Assembly: GCF_004331465.1 (NCBI RefSeq)
Contig: NZ_SJKB01000001.1
Coordinates: forward strand, 1,054,001-1,118,000
DNA length: 64,000 nucleotides
From: Kribbella pittospori
Lineage (GTDB): Bacteria; Actinomycetota; Actinomycetes; Propionibacteriales; Kribbellaceae
Direction: 5' to 3'
Shown: positions 1-8,057 of the stretch, piece by piece
Layout: every line of letters starts with the position of its first letter
Numbering within the stretch: the first letter of the stretch is position 1
Notes under the pieces: generated by a model
The model's input: only the letters and a program-made list of their open reading frames with translations
The model's database searches: none
Told to the model about the DNA's origin: nothing
Translations under genes and position numbers: made by a program

Positions 1-78
1 GCAACTTCCCCCTCCACCTGTACCTGTCTTAGAACCACCACCTCGTCACCTTGTGTGGTCACCTGGGAGGATGGGGGT

Positions 79-1290
79 GTGAATCCGCGATCCGTTGTCA
101 TTCTTGGCTCTACTGGTTCTGTGGGGACCCAGGCGCTCGAGTTGATCGGGCGCAATCGTGAGCGGTTCCGGGTGCTCGCGCTCTCGGCCGGCGGGGGCAA
201 CGTCGGTCTGCTTGCCGCGCAGGCGCTGGAGTTCGGGGTCGAAGCGGTCGCGGTGGCGAAGGCGACTGTCGCCCAGGACCTGCAGCTCGCGTTCTACGCC
301 GAGGCGCAGCGCCAGGGGTACGCGCAGGGCGAGTTCCGGATCCCGAAGATCATCACCGGCCCGGACGCGTCCAGCGAGCTCGCGGCGATGCCGTGTGACG
401 TGGTCCTCAACGGCATCACCGGCTCGGTCGGACTGCAGCCGACGCTCACGGCGCTCGACGCGGGGACGACGCTCGCACTGGCCAACAAGGAGTCGCTGGT
501 GATCGGCGGGCCGCTGGTCACCCGCCGGGTCAAGCCCGGGCAGATCGTGCCGGTCGACTCCGAGCACAGCGCGATCGCGCAGTGCCTGCGCGGAGGTACG
601 GCCGACGAGGTACGCCGTTTGGTCGTGACAGCGAGCGGCGGTCCGTTCCGCGGCCGGTCGCGGGCCGAGATGGCGGACGTCACCCCGGAGCAGGCGATGA
701 ACCACCCGACCTGGGACATGGGTCCGGTGATCACGATCAACTCGGCCAACCTGGTCAACAAGGGCCTGGAGGTGATCGAGGCACACCTGCTGTACGGCCT
801 GCCGATGAGCCGGATCGAGGTGATCGTGCACCCGCAGTCGATCGTGCACTCGATGGTCGAGTTCGTTGACGGCGCGACCATGGTCCAGGCGTCGCCGCCC
901 GACATGCGGTTGCCGATCGCACTCGCGCTCGGCTGGCCCGACCGGATTCCGGACGTCGCGCCCGCCTGTGACTGGACTACGGCGAGTAGCTGGGAGTTCG
1001 AGCCGCTGGACGACGAGGCGTTCCCGGCGGTCCAGCTGGCCCGCGAGGCGGGGACCCGCGGCGGCACCGCGCCGGCCGTGCTGAACGCGGCGAACGAGGT
1101 CTGTGTCCAGGCGTTCCGGGACGGCCGGCTGCCGTTCCTGGCGATCGTCGACACCGTGGCCCGGGTAGTGACCGAACACGACGTACCCTCGTATGAGGAA
1201 TTGTCCATCGACGACGTACTCGCCGCGGACGGCTGGGCCCGCGCCCGGGCCCGTGAGCTCACCGGCGTACAGGAGACCACCAAGGCATGA
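79..1290 (+). CDS. dxr: 1-deoxy-D-xylulose 5-phosphate reductoisomerase
   Basis: Converts DXP to 2-C-methyl-D-erythritol 4-phosphate with NADPH, the committed step of the cytosolic MEP isoprenoid pathway. The 403-aa product opens with the Rossmann motif ILGSTGSVG and carries the family signatures [18 protein letters not shown] and a C-terminal NAANEV segment, all of normal length and order. I chose the GTG at 79 because GGGAGG lies 8 bases upstream and the protein then begins just before the nucleotide-binding strand; an in-frame GTG at 55 would add eight residues without a ribosome site. The stop overlaps the next ATG by four bases, so it is probably translationally coupled to the M50 protease. 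Its neighbour ispG acts later in the same pathway. Confidence 0.97.
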   Translation: MNPRSVVILGSTGSVGTQALELIGRNRERFRVLALSAGGGNVGLLAAQALEFGVEAVAVAKATVAQDLQLAFYAEAQRQGYAQGEFRIPKIITGPDASSELAAMPCDVVLNGITGSVGLQPTLTALDAGTTLALANKESLVIGGPLVTRRVKPGQIVPVDSEHSAIAQCLRGGTADEVRRLVVTASGGPFRGRSRAEMADVTPEQAMNHPTWDMGPVITINSANLVNKGLEVIEAHLLYGLPMSRIEVIVHPQSIVHSMVEFVDGATMVQASPPDMRLPIALALGWPDRIPDVAPACDWTTASSWEFEPLDDEAFPAVQLAREAGTRGGTAPAVLNAANEVCVQAFRDGRLPFLAIVDTVARVVTEHDVPSYEELSIDDVLAADGWARARARELTGVQETTKA

Positions 1291-2597
1291 CCGCGCTTCT
1301 CACTCTCCTCGGCATCGTGCTGTTCGCGGCCGGCATCCTGATCTCGGTCGCACTGCACGAAATGGGCCACATGCTGCCCGCCAAGGCCTTCGGGATGAAG
1401 GTCTCGCAGTTCTTCGTCGGCTTCGGCCGGACCGTGTGGTCCACCAAGCGCGGCGAGACGGAGTACGGCCTGAAGCTGATCCCGGCCGGCGGGTTCGTCC
1501 GGATCATCGGCATGATGCCGCCCGCCAAGGGTGCGGACCCGACCAAGGTGCGCAAGGCCAACACCGGCCCGATCCAGTCGATGGTCGAGAACGCCCGGAC
1601 CGCGGACTACGAGACGATCGAGCCCGAGGACAACGGCCGGCTGTTCTACCAGAAGGTGTGGTGGAAGAAGCTGATCGTGATGGCGTCCGGGCCGCTGGTC
1701 AACGTGGTGATCGCGTTCGTGCTGTTCGGCGGCCTCTTCATGCTGTACGGCGCCAACGTCGCGCAGACGACCGTGGCCACGGTCACCGACTGTGTGATCC
1801 CGGCCTCGCAGGCCTCGACCGACCGCAAGTGCGTCGACACCGACAAGGTGTCGCCGGCCAAGGAGGCCGGGTTCCAGGTCGGCGACAAGATCGTCGCGTT
1901 CAACGGCACCGCGATCTCCAGCTGGGACCAGCTGACTCCGCTGATCCGGGCGAACACCGACAAGGCCGCCACCATCGTTGTCGAGCGCAACGGTCAGCAG
2001 ACCACGCTGGAGACCCACACGATCATCAACCAGGTCCCCGACGAGGCGGGCTCGGACAAGATCGTCTCGGTCGGGTTCCTCGGCGTCTCGCCGGAGATGA
2101 AGACCGAGCGGCAGGACTTCGGGTTCGTGGTCACCAAGATGGGCGAGCTGACCGTGGCGACGGTGAAGGCGATCGGGAACTTCCCGGAGAAGCTGGTCGG
2201 CGTCGCCAAGGCGATCGGCGGCGGCGAGCGCGACGAGAACAGCCCGATGAGCGTCGTCGGCGCCAGCCGGGTGGCCGGTGAGATCGCGTCGAACCAGTCG
2301 CTGACGGCCGGCTCGCGGATCGCGTTCCTGATCTCGCTGCTCGCCTCGCTGAACCTGTTCCTTGCCTTGTTCAACTTCATCCCGCTGCTGCCGCTGGACG
2401 GCGGCCACATGATCGGCGCGATCTGGGAGGGCATCCGGCGCGGCTTCGCCAAGCTGTTCGGCCGGCCCGACCCCGGGTACGTCGACGTGGCCAAGCTGCT
2501 CCCGATCGCGTACGTCGCGGCCAGTGTGATCGTGGTGATGGGCGTCCTGCTCGTCATCGCCGACATCGTCAACCCGATCCGTCTCTTCAACGGCTGA
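1287..2597 (+). CDS. M50 site-2 (RIP) zinc metalloprotease, RseP/Rip1 type
   Basis: Intramembrane zinc protease expected to cleave membrane anti-sigma factors or similar substrates. The 436-aa protein has HEMGH (residues 24-28) in the first membrane segment, a single PDZ-like region around residues 165-260 (the [13 protein letters not shown] stretch), and the C-terminal [12 protein letters not shown] segment holding the third zinc ligand (Asp). Mycobacterial Rip1 sits in the same dxr-rip-ispG order, which supports orthology. It starts within the dxr stop (ATGA) and is followed 24 bases later by ispG, so the three genes form an operon. Substrates cannot be read from the sequence; the sigma/anti-sigma pair at 38263-39352 is one possible client, but that is speculation. 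Confidence 0.93.
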   Translation: MTALLTLLGIVLFAAGILISVALHEMGHMLPAKAFGMKVSQFFVGFGRTVWSTKRGETEYGLKLIPAGGFVRIIGMMPPAKGADPTKVRKANTGPIQSMVENARTADYETIEPEDNGRLFYQKVWWKKLIVMASGPLVNVVIAFVLFGGLFMLYGANVAQTTVATVTDCVIPASQASTDRKCVDTDKVSPAKEAGFQVGDKIVAFNGTAISSWDQLTPLIRANTDKAATIVVERNGQQTTLETHTIINQVPDEAGSDKIVSVGFLGVSPEMKTERQDFGFVVTKMGELTVATVKAIGNFPEKLVGVAKAIGGGERDENSPMSVVGASRVAGEIASNQSLTAGSRIAFLISLLASLNLFLALFNFIPLLPLDGGHMIGAIWEGIRRGFAKLFGRPDPGYVDVAKLLPIAYVAASVIVVMGVLLVIADIVNPIRLFNG

Positions 2598-2621
2598 CCC
2601 TCACCCAACGGTTAAGGACAC

Positions 2622-3773
2622 ATGAGCATCAACCTGGGCATGCCCGCGCTGCCGCCGCCGACCCTTGCCCCGCGCCGCAAGACCCGCCAGATCAAGGTGG
2701 GCAAGGTGCTGGTGGGCGGTGACGCGCCGGTGTCGGTGCAGTCGATGACGACGACCCCGACCAACGACGTCAACAAGACGCTGCAGCAGATCGCCGAGCT
2801 GACCGCGGCCGGCTGCGACATCGTCCGGGTCGCCTGTCCGCGGCAGGAGGACGCCGACGCGCTGGCGGAGATCGCGCAGCACTCGCAGATCCCGGTCATC
2901 GCCGACATCCACTTCCAGCCGGGGTACGTGTTCGCCGCGATCGAGGCGGGCTGTGCGGCGGTCCGGGTGAACCCGGGCAACATCCGCAAGTTCGACGACC
3001 AGGTGAAGGAGATCGCGGCCGCCGCGAAGGACCACGGCACGTCACTGCGGATCGGTGTGAACGCGGGCTCACTGGACAAGCGGCTGCTGGAGAAGTACGG
3101 CAAGGCCACTCCGGAGGCGCTGGTCGAGTCCGCGGTCTGGGAGGCGTCGCTGTTCGAGGAGCACGACTTCCACGACTTCAAGATCTCGGTCAAGCACAAC
3201 GACCCGGTCATCATGGTCCGGGCGTACGAACTGCTCGCCGAGCGCGGCGACTGGCCGCTGCACCTCGGCGTGACCGAGGCCGGTCCGGCGTTCCAGGGCA
3301 CGATCAAGTCGTCGGTCGCGTTCGGTGCGCTGCTGTCCAAGGGCATCGGCGACACGATCCGGGTCTCGCTGTCCGCCCCGCCGGTCGAGGAGGTCAAGGT
3401 CGGCCTGCAGATCCTGCAGTCGCTGAACCTGCGCGAGCGCAAGCTCGAGATCGTCTCCTGCCCGTCGTGCGGCCGCGCCCAGGTGGACGTCTACACCCTG
3501 GCCGAGCAGGTCACCGCCGGCCTGGAGGGGATGGAGGTCCCGCTCCGCGTCGCGGTCATGGGCTGCGTCGTGAACGGCCCCGGCGAGGCCCGCGAGGCCG
3601 ACCTCGGCGTCGCCTCCGGCAACGGCAAGGGCCAGATCTTCGTCAAGGGCGAGGTCATCAAGACCGTCCCCGAAGCCGCCATCGTCGAGACCCTGATCGA
3701 AGAAGCCATGCGCATAGCCGAAGAAATGGGCGACCCGGTAGAGCCCGGCACCCCCACCGTCACCGCCGGCTGA
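2622..3773 (+). CDS. ispG: 4-hydroxy-3-methylbut-2-enyl diphosphate synthase (IspG/GcpE)
   Basis: Iron-sulfur enzyme that converts MEcPP to HMBPP, the penultimate step of the MEP pathway. The 383-aa protein has the bacterial short form: a TIM-barrel half with the QSMTTTPT start and VNPGNI segment, then the 4Fe-4S half with cysteines 280 and 283 (CPSCGR) and 315 ([11 protein letters not shown]), the Glu after the third Cys serving as fourth ligand in the family. It starts with ATG after a short leader following the M50 protease gene. A hairpin at 3776-3802 follows the stop. Together with dxr, two MEP steps lie in one transcription unit. Confidence 0.97.
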   Translation: MSINLGMPALPPPTLAPRRKTRQIKVGKVLVGGDAPVSVQSMTTTPTNDVNKTLQQIAELTAAGCDIVRVACPRQEDADALAEIAQHSQIPVIADIHFQPGYVFAAIEAGCAAVRVNPGNIRKFDDQVKEIAAAAKDHGTSLRIGVNAGSLDKRLLEKYGKATPEALVESAVWEASLFEEHDFHDFKISVKHNDPVIMVRAYELLAERGDWPLHLGVTEAGPAFQGTIKSSVAFGALLSKGIGDTIRVSLSAPPVEEVKVGLQILQSLNLRERKLEIVSCPSCGRAQVDVYTLAEQVTAGLEGMEVPLRVAVMGCVVNGPGEAREADLGVASGNGKGQIFVKGEVIKTVPEAAIVETLIEEAMRIAEEMGDPVEPGTPTVTAG

Positions 3774-3775
3774 CC

Positions 3776-3802
3776 GCACCAAGACCAGCAAAGATCTGGT
3801 GC
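3776..3802 (+). terminator. Hairpin downstream of ispG
   Basis: GCACCA (3776-3781) and TGGTGC (3797-3802) form a perfect 6-bp stem, extendable by two pairs past a one-base bulge. A short T-rich stretch comes about 15 bases later. It sits directly after the ispG stop and before the vapB promoter, so it may end the dxr operon. The structure is modest. Confidence 0.35.
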
Positions 3803-3826
3803 AAGACAAGCCCTGATTTTGGTGCC

Positions 3827-3861
3827 TGCGACCGAGTGATCTTGGTGTACTCTTGGTCGCA
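3827..3861 (+). promoter_or_regulatory. Candidate VapB operator overlapping a leaderless promoter
   Basis: TGCGACC (3827-3833) and GGTCGCA (3855-3861) are exact inverted repeats. The arms extend to about 10 bp with one mismatch. Between them lies a -10-like TACTCT (3848-3853), seven bases before the ATG at 3861, the spacing of a leaderless start. A dyad covering the promoter of a toxin-antitoxin pair suggests autorepression by the antitoxin. Confidence 0.5.
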
Positions 3862-4115
3862 TGACGCGCATCTCCGTAGACGTGAACGACGAGTGGCTGG
3901 ACGCCGCTCGGGCTGAACTGGGCACCGACAGCAAAGTTGCGACGATCAACGCGGCCCTGCATGAGTTCGCCGTCCGCCGGCGTGGCCGAGAGATCGCGGA
4001 GGTGTTCGCGAGCGCTCCGATGGATTTCTCGCGGTCGGCTGAGGCTTTCGGCTACGGCGGCGGTCGCGACCTCGACGGGCTGGCCGAGCGTGCTCGGGAG
4101 GACCGCACCGCATGA
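3861..4115 (+). CDS. VapB-like antitoxin of a type II toxin-antitoxin pair
   Basis: Expected to bind and neutralise the PIN toxin encoded immediately downstream and to repress the shared promoter. The 84-aa protein begins [13 protein letters not shown] and continues with a helix pair typical of ribbon-helix-helix DNA-binding antitoxins (DUF2191-like N terminus, residues 1-45), followed by a charged tail that would wrap the toxin. Its TGA overlaps the toxin ATG (ATGA). The start is set by the ATG seven bases after the -10-like TACTCT. Assignment rests mainly on size, the N-terminal pattern and the linked PIN gene. Confidence 0.8.
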   Translation: MTRISVDVNDEWLDAARAELGTDSKVATINAALHEFAVRRRGREIAEVFASAPMDFSRSAEAFGYGGGRDLDGLAERAREDRTA

Positions 4116-4534
4116 TGGCTGGAGCCGTGTACCTGGCGGACACCTCGGTCTATGTCCACCAGGCGCGATCAGACGTGGTGTTCCGGAGATTCCAGTCCTT
4201 GCTGGTCGAAGGCAGGCTCGCGGCATGTCAGATGACCGCGCTGGAGTATCTGAACAACGCTCCCGACCCCCAGTGGTACGAGCGGCTGTGGGGAGCGGTT
4301 CACGGTCAGCGGTGGGTGGACACGACCAGCGAGGCGATGGATCGCGCCCTCGAGGTACATCGTGAGCTCGCGACGAAGAGTCAGCATCGACACTTCCGGC
4401 TGCCGGATCTGATCATTGCCGCGACCGCTGAACTGGCGGGGCTCACTGTTTTGCATTACGACGAGGACTACGAGCGGATTGCGAAGATCACTGGGCAGCC
4501 GGTGGAGTGGGTTGCGCCGAAGGGATCGCTCTGA
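4112..4534 (+). CDS. VapC-type PIN-domain ribonuclease toxin
   Basis: Predicted Mg-dependent RNase toxin. The 140-aa protein has the PIN start LADTSVYV with the first acidic residue, a central Glu in the MTALEYL helix, and a late acidic cluster [14 protein letters not shown] followed by [14 protein letters not shown], which supplies the remaining metal ligands; this order matches VapC proteins of actinobacteria. Two adjacent ATGs (4112, 4115) are possible; the first overlaps the antitoxin stop. The downstream nucleosidase begins one base after its stop, so it may be cotranscribed. The target RNA cannot be inferred. Confidence 0.88.
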   Translation: MMAGAVYLADTSVYVHQARSDVVFRRFQSLLVEGRLAACQMTALEYLNNAPDPQWYERLWGAVHGQRWVDTTSEAMDRALEVHRELATKSQHRHFRLPDLIIAATAELAGLTVLHYDEDYERIAKITGQPVEWVAPKGSL

Positions 4535-4535
4535 G

Positions 4536-5084
4536 GTGACCGAGTTTGTGGTGGTTAGTGCTGTGGTGGGGGAGGTTCGGTATGTGCCGGCGGGGGTGGA
4601 CGTGGTGGTGACTGGGGTGGGGAAGACTGCGGCGGCGGTGGCTACCTCGCGGATGTTGGCGGGGCGGGATACGTCGGAGTTGGTGGTGCTGAATGTGGGG
4701 ACTACGGGAGCTTTGAGGGACGGGCTTTCGGGGGTGTACCTGCCTAGCACGGTGATCAATCACGATCTGAATGCCGACGCGATTCGGGCGATCGGGCTTG
4801 ATCCGCAGGAGGCGTTGCACGTCGAGGGTGGGGACGGGACGGTGCTGGCGTCGGGGGACGTGTTCGTGACCGACCCGGAGGTGCGGGCGCGGCTGGCTGA
4901 GCAGGCGCATCTGGTGGACATGGAGGCGTACGGCGTCGTCTACGCCTGCCGGGAGTACGGCGTACCGGTGCGGGTCGTGAAGCATGTGTCGGACTCGGCC
5001 GACGAGGCAGCACTCGACTGGCCGGCGCTCGTGGATGCCAGCGCGAAGGTCCTGGGGGAGTGGGTCAGCGACTACGTGCGCTGA
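4536..5084 (+). CDS. Nucleoside phosphorylase/nucleosidase-like protein (PNP_UDP_1, MTA/SAH nucleosidase type)
   Basis: Probably cleaves a purine nucleoside or S-adenosylhomocysteine-type substrate. The 182-aa protein has the GVGKTAAAVATS and LNVGTTGAL segments of the nucleosidase fold and the late VDMEAYGVVYACREYGVP motif whose Met-Glu contacts the ribose in the family. It is shorter than MtnN (about 230 aa). I place the start at the GTG directly after the vapC stop because the product then begins MTEFVVVSAVVGEV, the usual first strand. Its 3' end overlaps the convergent Nudix gene by 20 bases. The first third uses unusually G-ending codons compared with neighbours. Exact substrate unknown. 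Confidence 0.75.
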   Translation: MTEFVVVSAVVGEVRYVPAGVDVVVTGVGKTAAAVATSRMLAGRDTSELVVLNVGTTGALRDGLSGVYLPSTVINHDLNADAIRAIGLDPQEALHVEGGDGTVLASGDVFVTDPEVRARLAEQAHLVDMEAYGVVYACREYGVPVRVVKHVSDSADEAALDWPALVDASAKVLGEWVSDYVR

Positions 5085-5571
5085 GCCACTCCAGTACGGC
5101 GATCTCCCGCACCAGCCACCGCATCACGCCGACCCCGCTGGCCAGCACAGCCCGGTTGGCCGCGAGCGCATCGTCCACCGTGACCCACTCCGGCGTGAGC
5201 TCCAGCTCCGCCTCGTACCCCTCAAGATCCTGCCCGCCAGTAGCCGCCCCACCCGTGCATGAGAAGTAGTGCGAGGTCATCCCGAAGACGTCGTACGCCG
5301 CCTCGATCGCCGGCACCTCCTCCCGGGTCGTGCCGAGTTCGGTGCCGACAGCAACATCGACGTACCCGCACTCCTCGTGAAACTCCCGCTGCAGGGCATT
5401 CGTGAACGACTCGCCCGGTTCCACCCCGCCACCGGGGAACTTGTAGTCGCCGTGGCGGGACGCGAGCAGCAGGAGTTCCGGGCCGCGGAACAGGGCGCCG
5501 CGGACCGCCGTGCGTTCGAGCATGCGTCCGCCGGGGGCCAGGTCCGCGGTGCGGAAGGTGCCGAGATGCAT
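5065..5571 (-). CDS. Nudix hydrolase
   Basis: Hydrolyses a nucleoside diphosphate linked to another moiety, or a modified (d)NTP. The 168-aa protein has a perfect Nudix box at residues 48-70: G48, E54, then R62-E63-F-H-E66-E67-C-G69, which binds the catalytic metal. The product starts MHLGTFRTADLAPGG at the only ATG in a suitable place. It is convergent with the nucleosidase gene, overlapping its tail, and divergent from the MerR gene across about 65 bases containing the MerR promoter. Substrate cannot be predicted. Confidence 0.88.
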   Translation of the reverse strand: MHLGTFRTADLAPGGRMLERTAVRGALFRGPELLLLASRHGDYKFPGGGVEPGESFTNALQREFHEECGYVDVAVGTELGTTREEVPAIEAAYDVFGMTSHYFSCTGGAATGGQDLEGYEAELELTPEWVTVDDALAANRAVLASGVGVMRWLVREIAVLEWLSARSR

Positions 5572-5586
5572 GCGGGCTATCCTGGC

Positions 5587-5618
5587 TTGACCTTGACCCT
5601 GGGGGCAAGGTTTAGCGT
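5587..5618 (+). promoter_or_regulatory. MerR-type promoter with overlong spacer and dyad
   Basis: TTGACC (5587-5592) as -35 and a -10-like TAGCGT (5613-5618) are separated by 20 bases, longer than standard. Between them lies a dyad with arms ACCTTG (5590-5595) and CAAGGT (5606-5611). Spacer length and ACCTTG/CAAGGT-type arms are characteristic of MerR-family activator operators (CueR, ZntR, SoxR class). It precedes the MerR-thioredoxin operon. Confidence 0.65.
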
Positions 5619-5636
5619 CGGAGTGAAGGAGGCGGG

Positions 5637-6005
5637 ATGCGGATCAGCGATCTGGCGGCCGAGGCTGGAGTGACGGTCAAGGCGGTGCGGTACTACGAGT
5701 CGCAGGGACTGCTCAAACCCCGGCGCGAGGCCAACGGGTACCGGACGTACGAGCCGGACGACGTGGTCGTGGTGCGCGAGGTGAAGGCGTTGCTGAGCCT
5801 CGGGCTGACCGCGGAGCAGACGTACCCGTTCATCGAGTGCCTGCGGGCCGGCAACGAACGGGCGGACGTCTGCCCGGCGTCGCTGACGGCGTACCGGACC
5901 CGGATCGCGGAAGTGGACCAGCGGATCAGCGAACTCACCGACCTGCGGGCCCGGCTCACCGACCTCCTGTCCGATGCCGAGAACTGGAGGATGAAGCAAC
6001 TATGA
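5637..6005 (+). CDS. MerR-family transcriptional regulator with a cysteine pair
   Basis: DNA-binding regulator predicted to control itself and the coupled thioredoxin gene. The 122-aa protein has the winged-helix start MRISDLAAEAGVTVKAVRYYESQGLL, wing residues RREANGYRTY, and a C-terminal coiled coil (about 85-120) for dimerisation. Two cysteines, C68 and C79, lie in the effector region. AAGGAGG sits just upstream of the ATG. The stop overlaps the thioredoxin ATG. The coupling to a thioredoxin and the paired cysteines suggest a thiol-redox or metal signal, but the inducer is not shown by sequence. Confidence 0.88.
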   Translation: MRISDLAAEAGVTVKAVRYYESQGLLKPRREANGYRTYEPDDVVVVREVKALLSLGLTAEQTYPFIECLRAGNERADVCPASLTAYRTRIAEVDQRISELTDLRARLTDLLSDAENWRMKQL

Positions 6006-6349
6006 CTGACCTGCAAGCGGTCGACGAGGCGACCTTCGACGAGGTCGTACTGCGCTCGGACAAGCCGGTGCTGGTGGACTTCTGGGCACAGTGGTGCCCG
6101 CCCTGCCACCAGATCGCCCCGCTGCTGGCCCAGGTCGCGGCCGAACGCGCGGACCAACTCACCGTGGTGAAGCTGAACTCCGACGAGAACCCGGAGATCT
6201 CCGCCCGCTACCGCGTGATGGCGTTGCCCACGCTGATGCTGTTCCACCGCGGCGAGGTGATCTGGTCCGTCGTCGGCGCGCGCCCCCGCGCCAAACTGAA
6301 CAAAGAACTCGACGACGCGCTCGCGCCCTCGGGTCAGTTGAACTTGTAG
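6002..6349 (+). CDS. Thioredoxin-fold protein with WCPPC active site
   Basis: Small cytosolic thiol-disulfide oxidoreductase of 115 aa. The active site is W31-C-P-P-C35 rather than the usual WCGPC of thioredoxin; the cis-proline is present in the ALPTLMLFHRG stretch, and there is no signal peptide. The central Pro-Pro is more common in extracytoplasmic TlpA/ResA-type reductases and should change the redox potential. It starts within the MerR stop (ATGA), so the two are cotranscribed and probably coregulated. The last residues overlap the convergent VOC gene. Confidence 0.88.
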   Translation: MTDLQAVDEATFDEVVLRSDKPVLVDFWAQWCPPCHQIAPLLAQVAAERADQLTVVKLNSDENPEISARYRVMALPTLMLFHRGEVIWSVVGARPRAKLNKELDDALAPSGQLNL

Positions 6350-6699
6350 AGCTCCACCAGTACGCCGTGCGGGCCGGCGACGTACGCGGACGCCGTGCCC
6401 CAGTCAGTGTCGACCGGCTCGAGTACGACCTTCCCGCCGCGGCCGCGGATCTCCTCGATGTCGGCCCGCACGTCATCACTGCGGAACTGCAGCAGTGTCC
6501 CGCCATGCGCACCGAAGTCGTCGGTCATCGCGCCGGTGTGCAGTGCGATCGTGATCGCGCCGGCCTTCACCTCGGCGTACCCGTCGCCGGCGTTGCCCGA
6601 GATCTCCAGGCCGAGCACACCGGAGAAGAAGTCGGCCAGGTCCTGGTTCTTCGCGTTCGTGTCGGAGAGCAGGCCCAGGTGGTCGAAGCTGAGGTTCAT
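6334..6699 (-). CDS. VOC (glyoxalase/bleomycin-resistance fold) protein
   Basis: A 121-aa single-chain VOC-fold protein of unknown substrate. It starts MNLSFDHLGLLSDT (first metal-ligand His position), contains the second half pattern GGTLLQFRSDDVRADIEEIRGRGG and ends with the AYVAGPHGVLVELYKFN strand typical of glyoxalase-like proteins, with Glu near the C terminus. GGAGGAG lies 8 bases before the ATG. It is convergent with thioredoxin and divergent from the RHH/VOC operon. It could be a metal-dependent isomerase/lyase or a drug-binding protein. Confidence 0.8.
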   Translation of the reverse strand: MNLSFDHLGLLSDTNAKNQDLADFFSGVLGLEISGNAGDGYAEVKAGAITIALHTGAMTDDFGAHGGTLLQFRSDDVRADIEEIRGRGGKVVLEPVDTDWGTASAYVAGPHGVLVELYKFN

Positions 6700-6714
6700 C
6701 GTCGTACTCCTCCG

Positions 6715-6745
6715 TTGACTGGTAGCTGTCTAGGATGCTAGCAAT
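6715..6745 (+). promoter_or_regulatory. Promoter and CTAG-type candidate operator of the RHH operon
   Basis: TTGACT (6715-6720) followed 18 bases later by TAGCAAT (6739-6745), seven bases before the ATG at 6752, looks like a leaderless promoter. Two CTAG tetramers (6730-6733 and 6738-6741), spaced 8 bp, lie across the spacer and -10. CTAG is rare in bacterial DNA and such paired short sites are typical for ribbon-helix-helix repressors, so this may be the autoregulatory site. Confidence 0.4.
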
Positions 6746-6751
6746 ATAGCC

Positions 6752-6916
6752 ATGAACGATGACGGCGGCAAGAAGGTGCAGTTCAACGTGTACCTGCCGC
6801 CCGCGTTGGTCCGCCGGGTGAAGCACAAGGCGATCGACGAGGCGGCAAGCCTGTCCGCACTGGTGGAGCAGGCCCTGACGGAGTACCTGGACAAGCATGG
6901 GGAGGCGCGGGGATGA
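6752..6916 (+). CDS. Small ribbon-helix-helix (CopG/Arc-like) protein, 54 aa
   Basis: Small DNA-binding protein or orphan antitoxin-like regulator. The reading frame from the ATG at 6752 gives 54 residues: an N-terminal strand [17 protein letters not shown], then two helices [25 protein letters not shown], the usual RHH pattern. Its TGA overlaps the ATG of the next gene (ATGA), so the pair is translationally coupled. No toxin gene follows; instead there is a two-domain VOC protein and a GNAT, so a regulator of that operon is the better reading. The protein is short, but codon choice and overlap support it. Confidence 0.7.
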   Translation: MNDDGGKKVQFNVYLPPALVRRVKHKAIDEAASLSALVEQALTEYLDKHGEARG

Positions 6917-7560
6917 CTGGCGTGGTGATCCGGCCGCTGCGGTTCACGAATGACGTGGACGCGATGCGGGCGTTCCTGGAGACTGTGGGCCTGACGGCCC
7001 GGATCGAGTCCGAGCGGGGAGGGTGGGCGGTGATGCTCGCGGGGCAGGGGATGATCGCGCTGCACGACGCCGCCACCAGTTCAACCGGTGGCCGGCCGGG
7101 GCAGACGGACCTGGTCTTCGAGGCCGAGGACCTCGACGCGCTGAAGGCGACGCTGGACGATGCCGGGTACGCCGACGTGTCGATCTGGGACGAGGCGTAT
7201 GGCCGGGTCCTGTCGGCGATCGCCCCGAACGGGACGAAGTTGTGGGTCGACGAGCGTAGCGAGGACCTGTACGGCTACCGGCTCAACGAGACGCCACCGG
7301 ACGAGCGCTGGAGCGTCACGCCGTACCTGACCGACACGGACCAGGCGGGCTGGACGCAGATCCTCGACCTCCTCGGGACTCGGCAGAAGGTGTACTTCGG
7401 CCCAGGGGAGAAGGAGGGCGTGCGGATGGATCTGTCGACGAGCGAGGATCTGGCCGCGGTACTGCGACGGCTGACGGACGCCGGTTATCAGGCGACGCGG
7501 ACCGGCGACACGCTCGAGGTCGTGGATCCGGACGGGCTGCCGATGGTGGTGCACGGATGA
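6913..7560 (+). CDS. Two-domain VOC/glyoxalase-like protein
   Basis: A 215-aa protein with two VOC modules: residues 1-105 (start [21 protein letters not shown], ending [11 protein letters not shown]) and 110-215 (start [14 protein letters not shown], ending [14 protein letters not shown]). Both halves end in the typical D/NG-x-x strand of this fold. Metal ligands are not clearly conserved in either module, so ligand binding without catalysis is possible. It is coupled to the RHH gene upstream and to the GNAT gene downstream by ATGA overlaps, a three-gene operon. Confidence 0.78.
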   Translation: MTGVVIRPLRFTNDVDAMRAFLETVGLTARIESERGGWAVMLAGQGMIALHDAATSSTGGRPGQTDLVFEAEDLDALKATLDDAGYADVSIWDEAYGRVLSAIAPNGTKLWVDERSEDLYGYRLNETPPDERWSVTPYLTDTDQAGWTQILDLLGTRQKVYFGPGEKEGVRMDLSTSEDLAAVLRRLTDAGYQATRTGDTLEVVDPDGLPMVVHG

Positions 7561-8039
7561 TCACGGTCCGACGGGCCGAGGTCGGTGACGTCGAGGCGAT
7601 CCGGCAGATCGGGCTGGTGACCTGGCCGGTCGCGTACGCCGGTCTGGTGTCGGACGAGTTCATCACCGACGGACTCGCGCAGTGGTGGTCGCCGGAGGCG
7701 GTCGAGCGCGGCATCCGCAACGGCATCACCCTGGTCGCGGCCGAAGGCGAGCAGTTGATCGGGATCGTCGGCCTCGGCCGTGAGGGCGACTTCTGGGTGA
7801 TGTGGAAGCTCTACGTCCTGCCGGACCACCAGGGGAAGGGCGTCGGCAAGGCGCTTCTCGACGCGGCCGTCAAGGCCTTGCCGGAGGGTACGCCGGAACT
7901 TGTGCTGGACGTCCTGGTCGGCAACGACAAGGCGATCGGCTTCTACCGGGCCAACGGATTCCGCGAGGCACCGAAGACCCCGGACCGCGATCTCGGCGTC
8001 GAACTGATGTGGATGAGCCTTGACCTCCAGACGGCTTGA
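7557..8039 (+). CDS. GNAT-family N-acetyltransferase
   Basis: Predicted acetyl-CoA-dependent N-acetyltransferase of 160 aa. The N-terminal strand is [17 protein letters not shown]; the acetyl-CoA binding motif A is LYVLPDHQGKGVGKALLDAAV (Q/RxxGxG/A form), and motif B is VLVGNDKAIGFYRANGFRE with the usual Tyr. These match RimI/YhhY-like GNATs. It is the third gene of the RHH-VOC-GNAT operon, ATG overlapping the previous stop. Substrate unknown; antibiotic or amine acetylation is possible given the VOC partner, but not shown. Confidence 0.88.
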   Translation: MITVRRAEVGDVEAIRQIGLVTWPVAYAGLVSDEFITDGLAQWWSPEAVERGIRNGITLVAAEGEQLIGIVGLGREGDFWVMWKLYVLPDHQGKGVGKALLDAAVKALPEGTPELVLDVLVGNDKAIGFYRANGFREAPKTPDRDLGVELMWMSLDLQTA

Positions 8040-8057
8040 AGTTGCAGAGTGCCGCGC

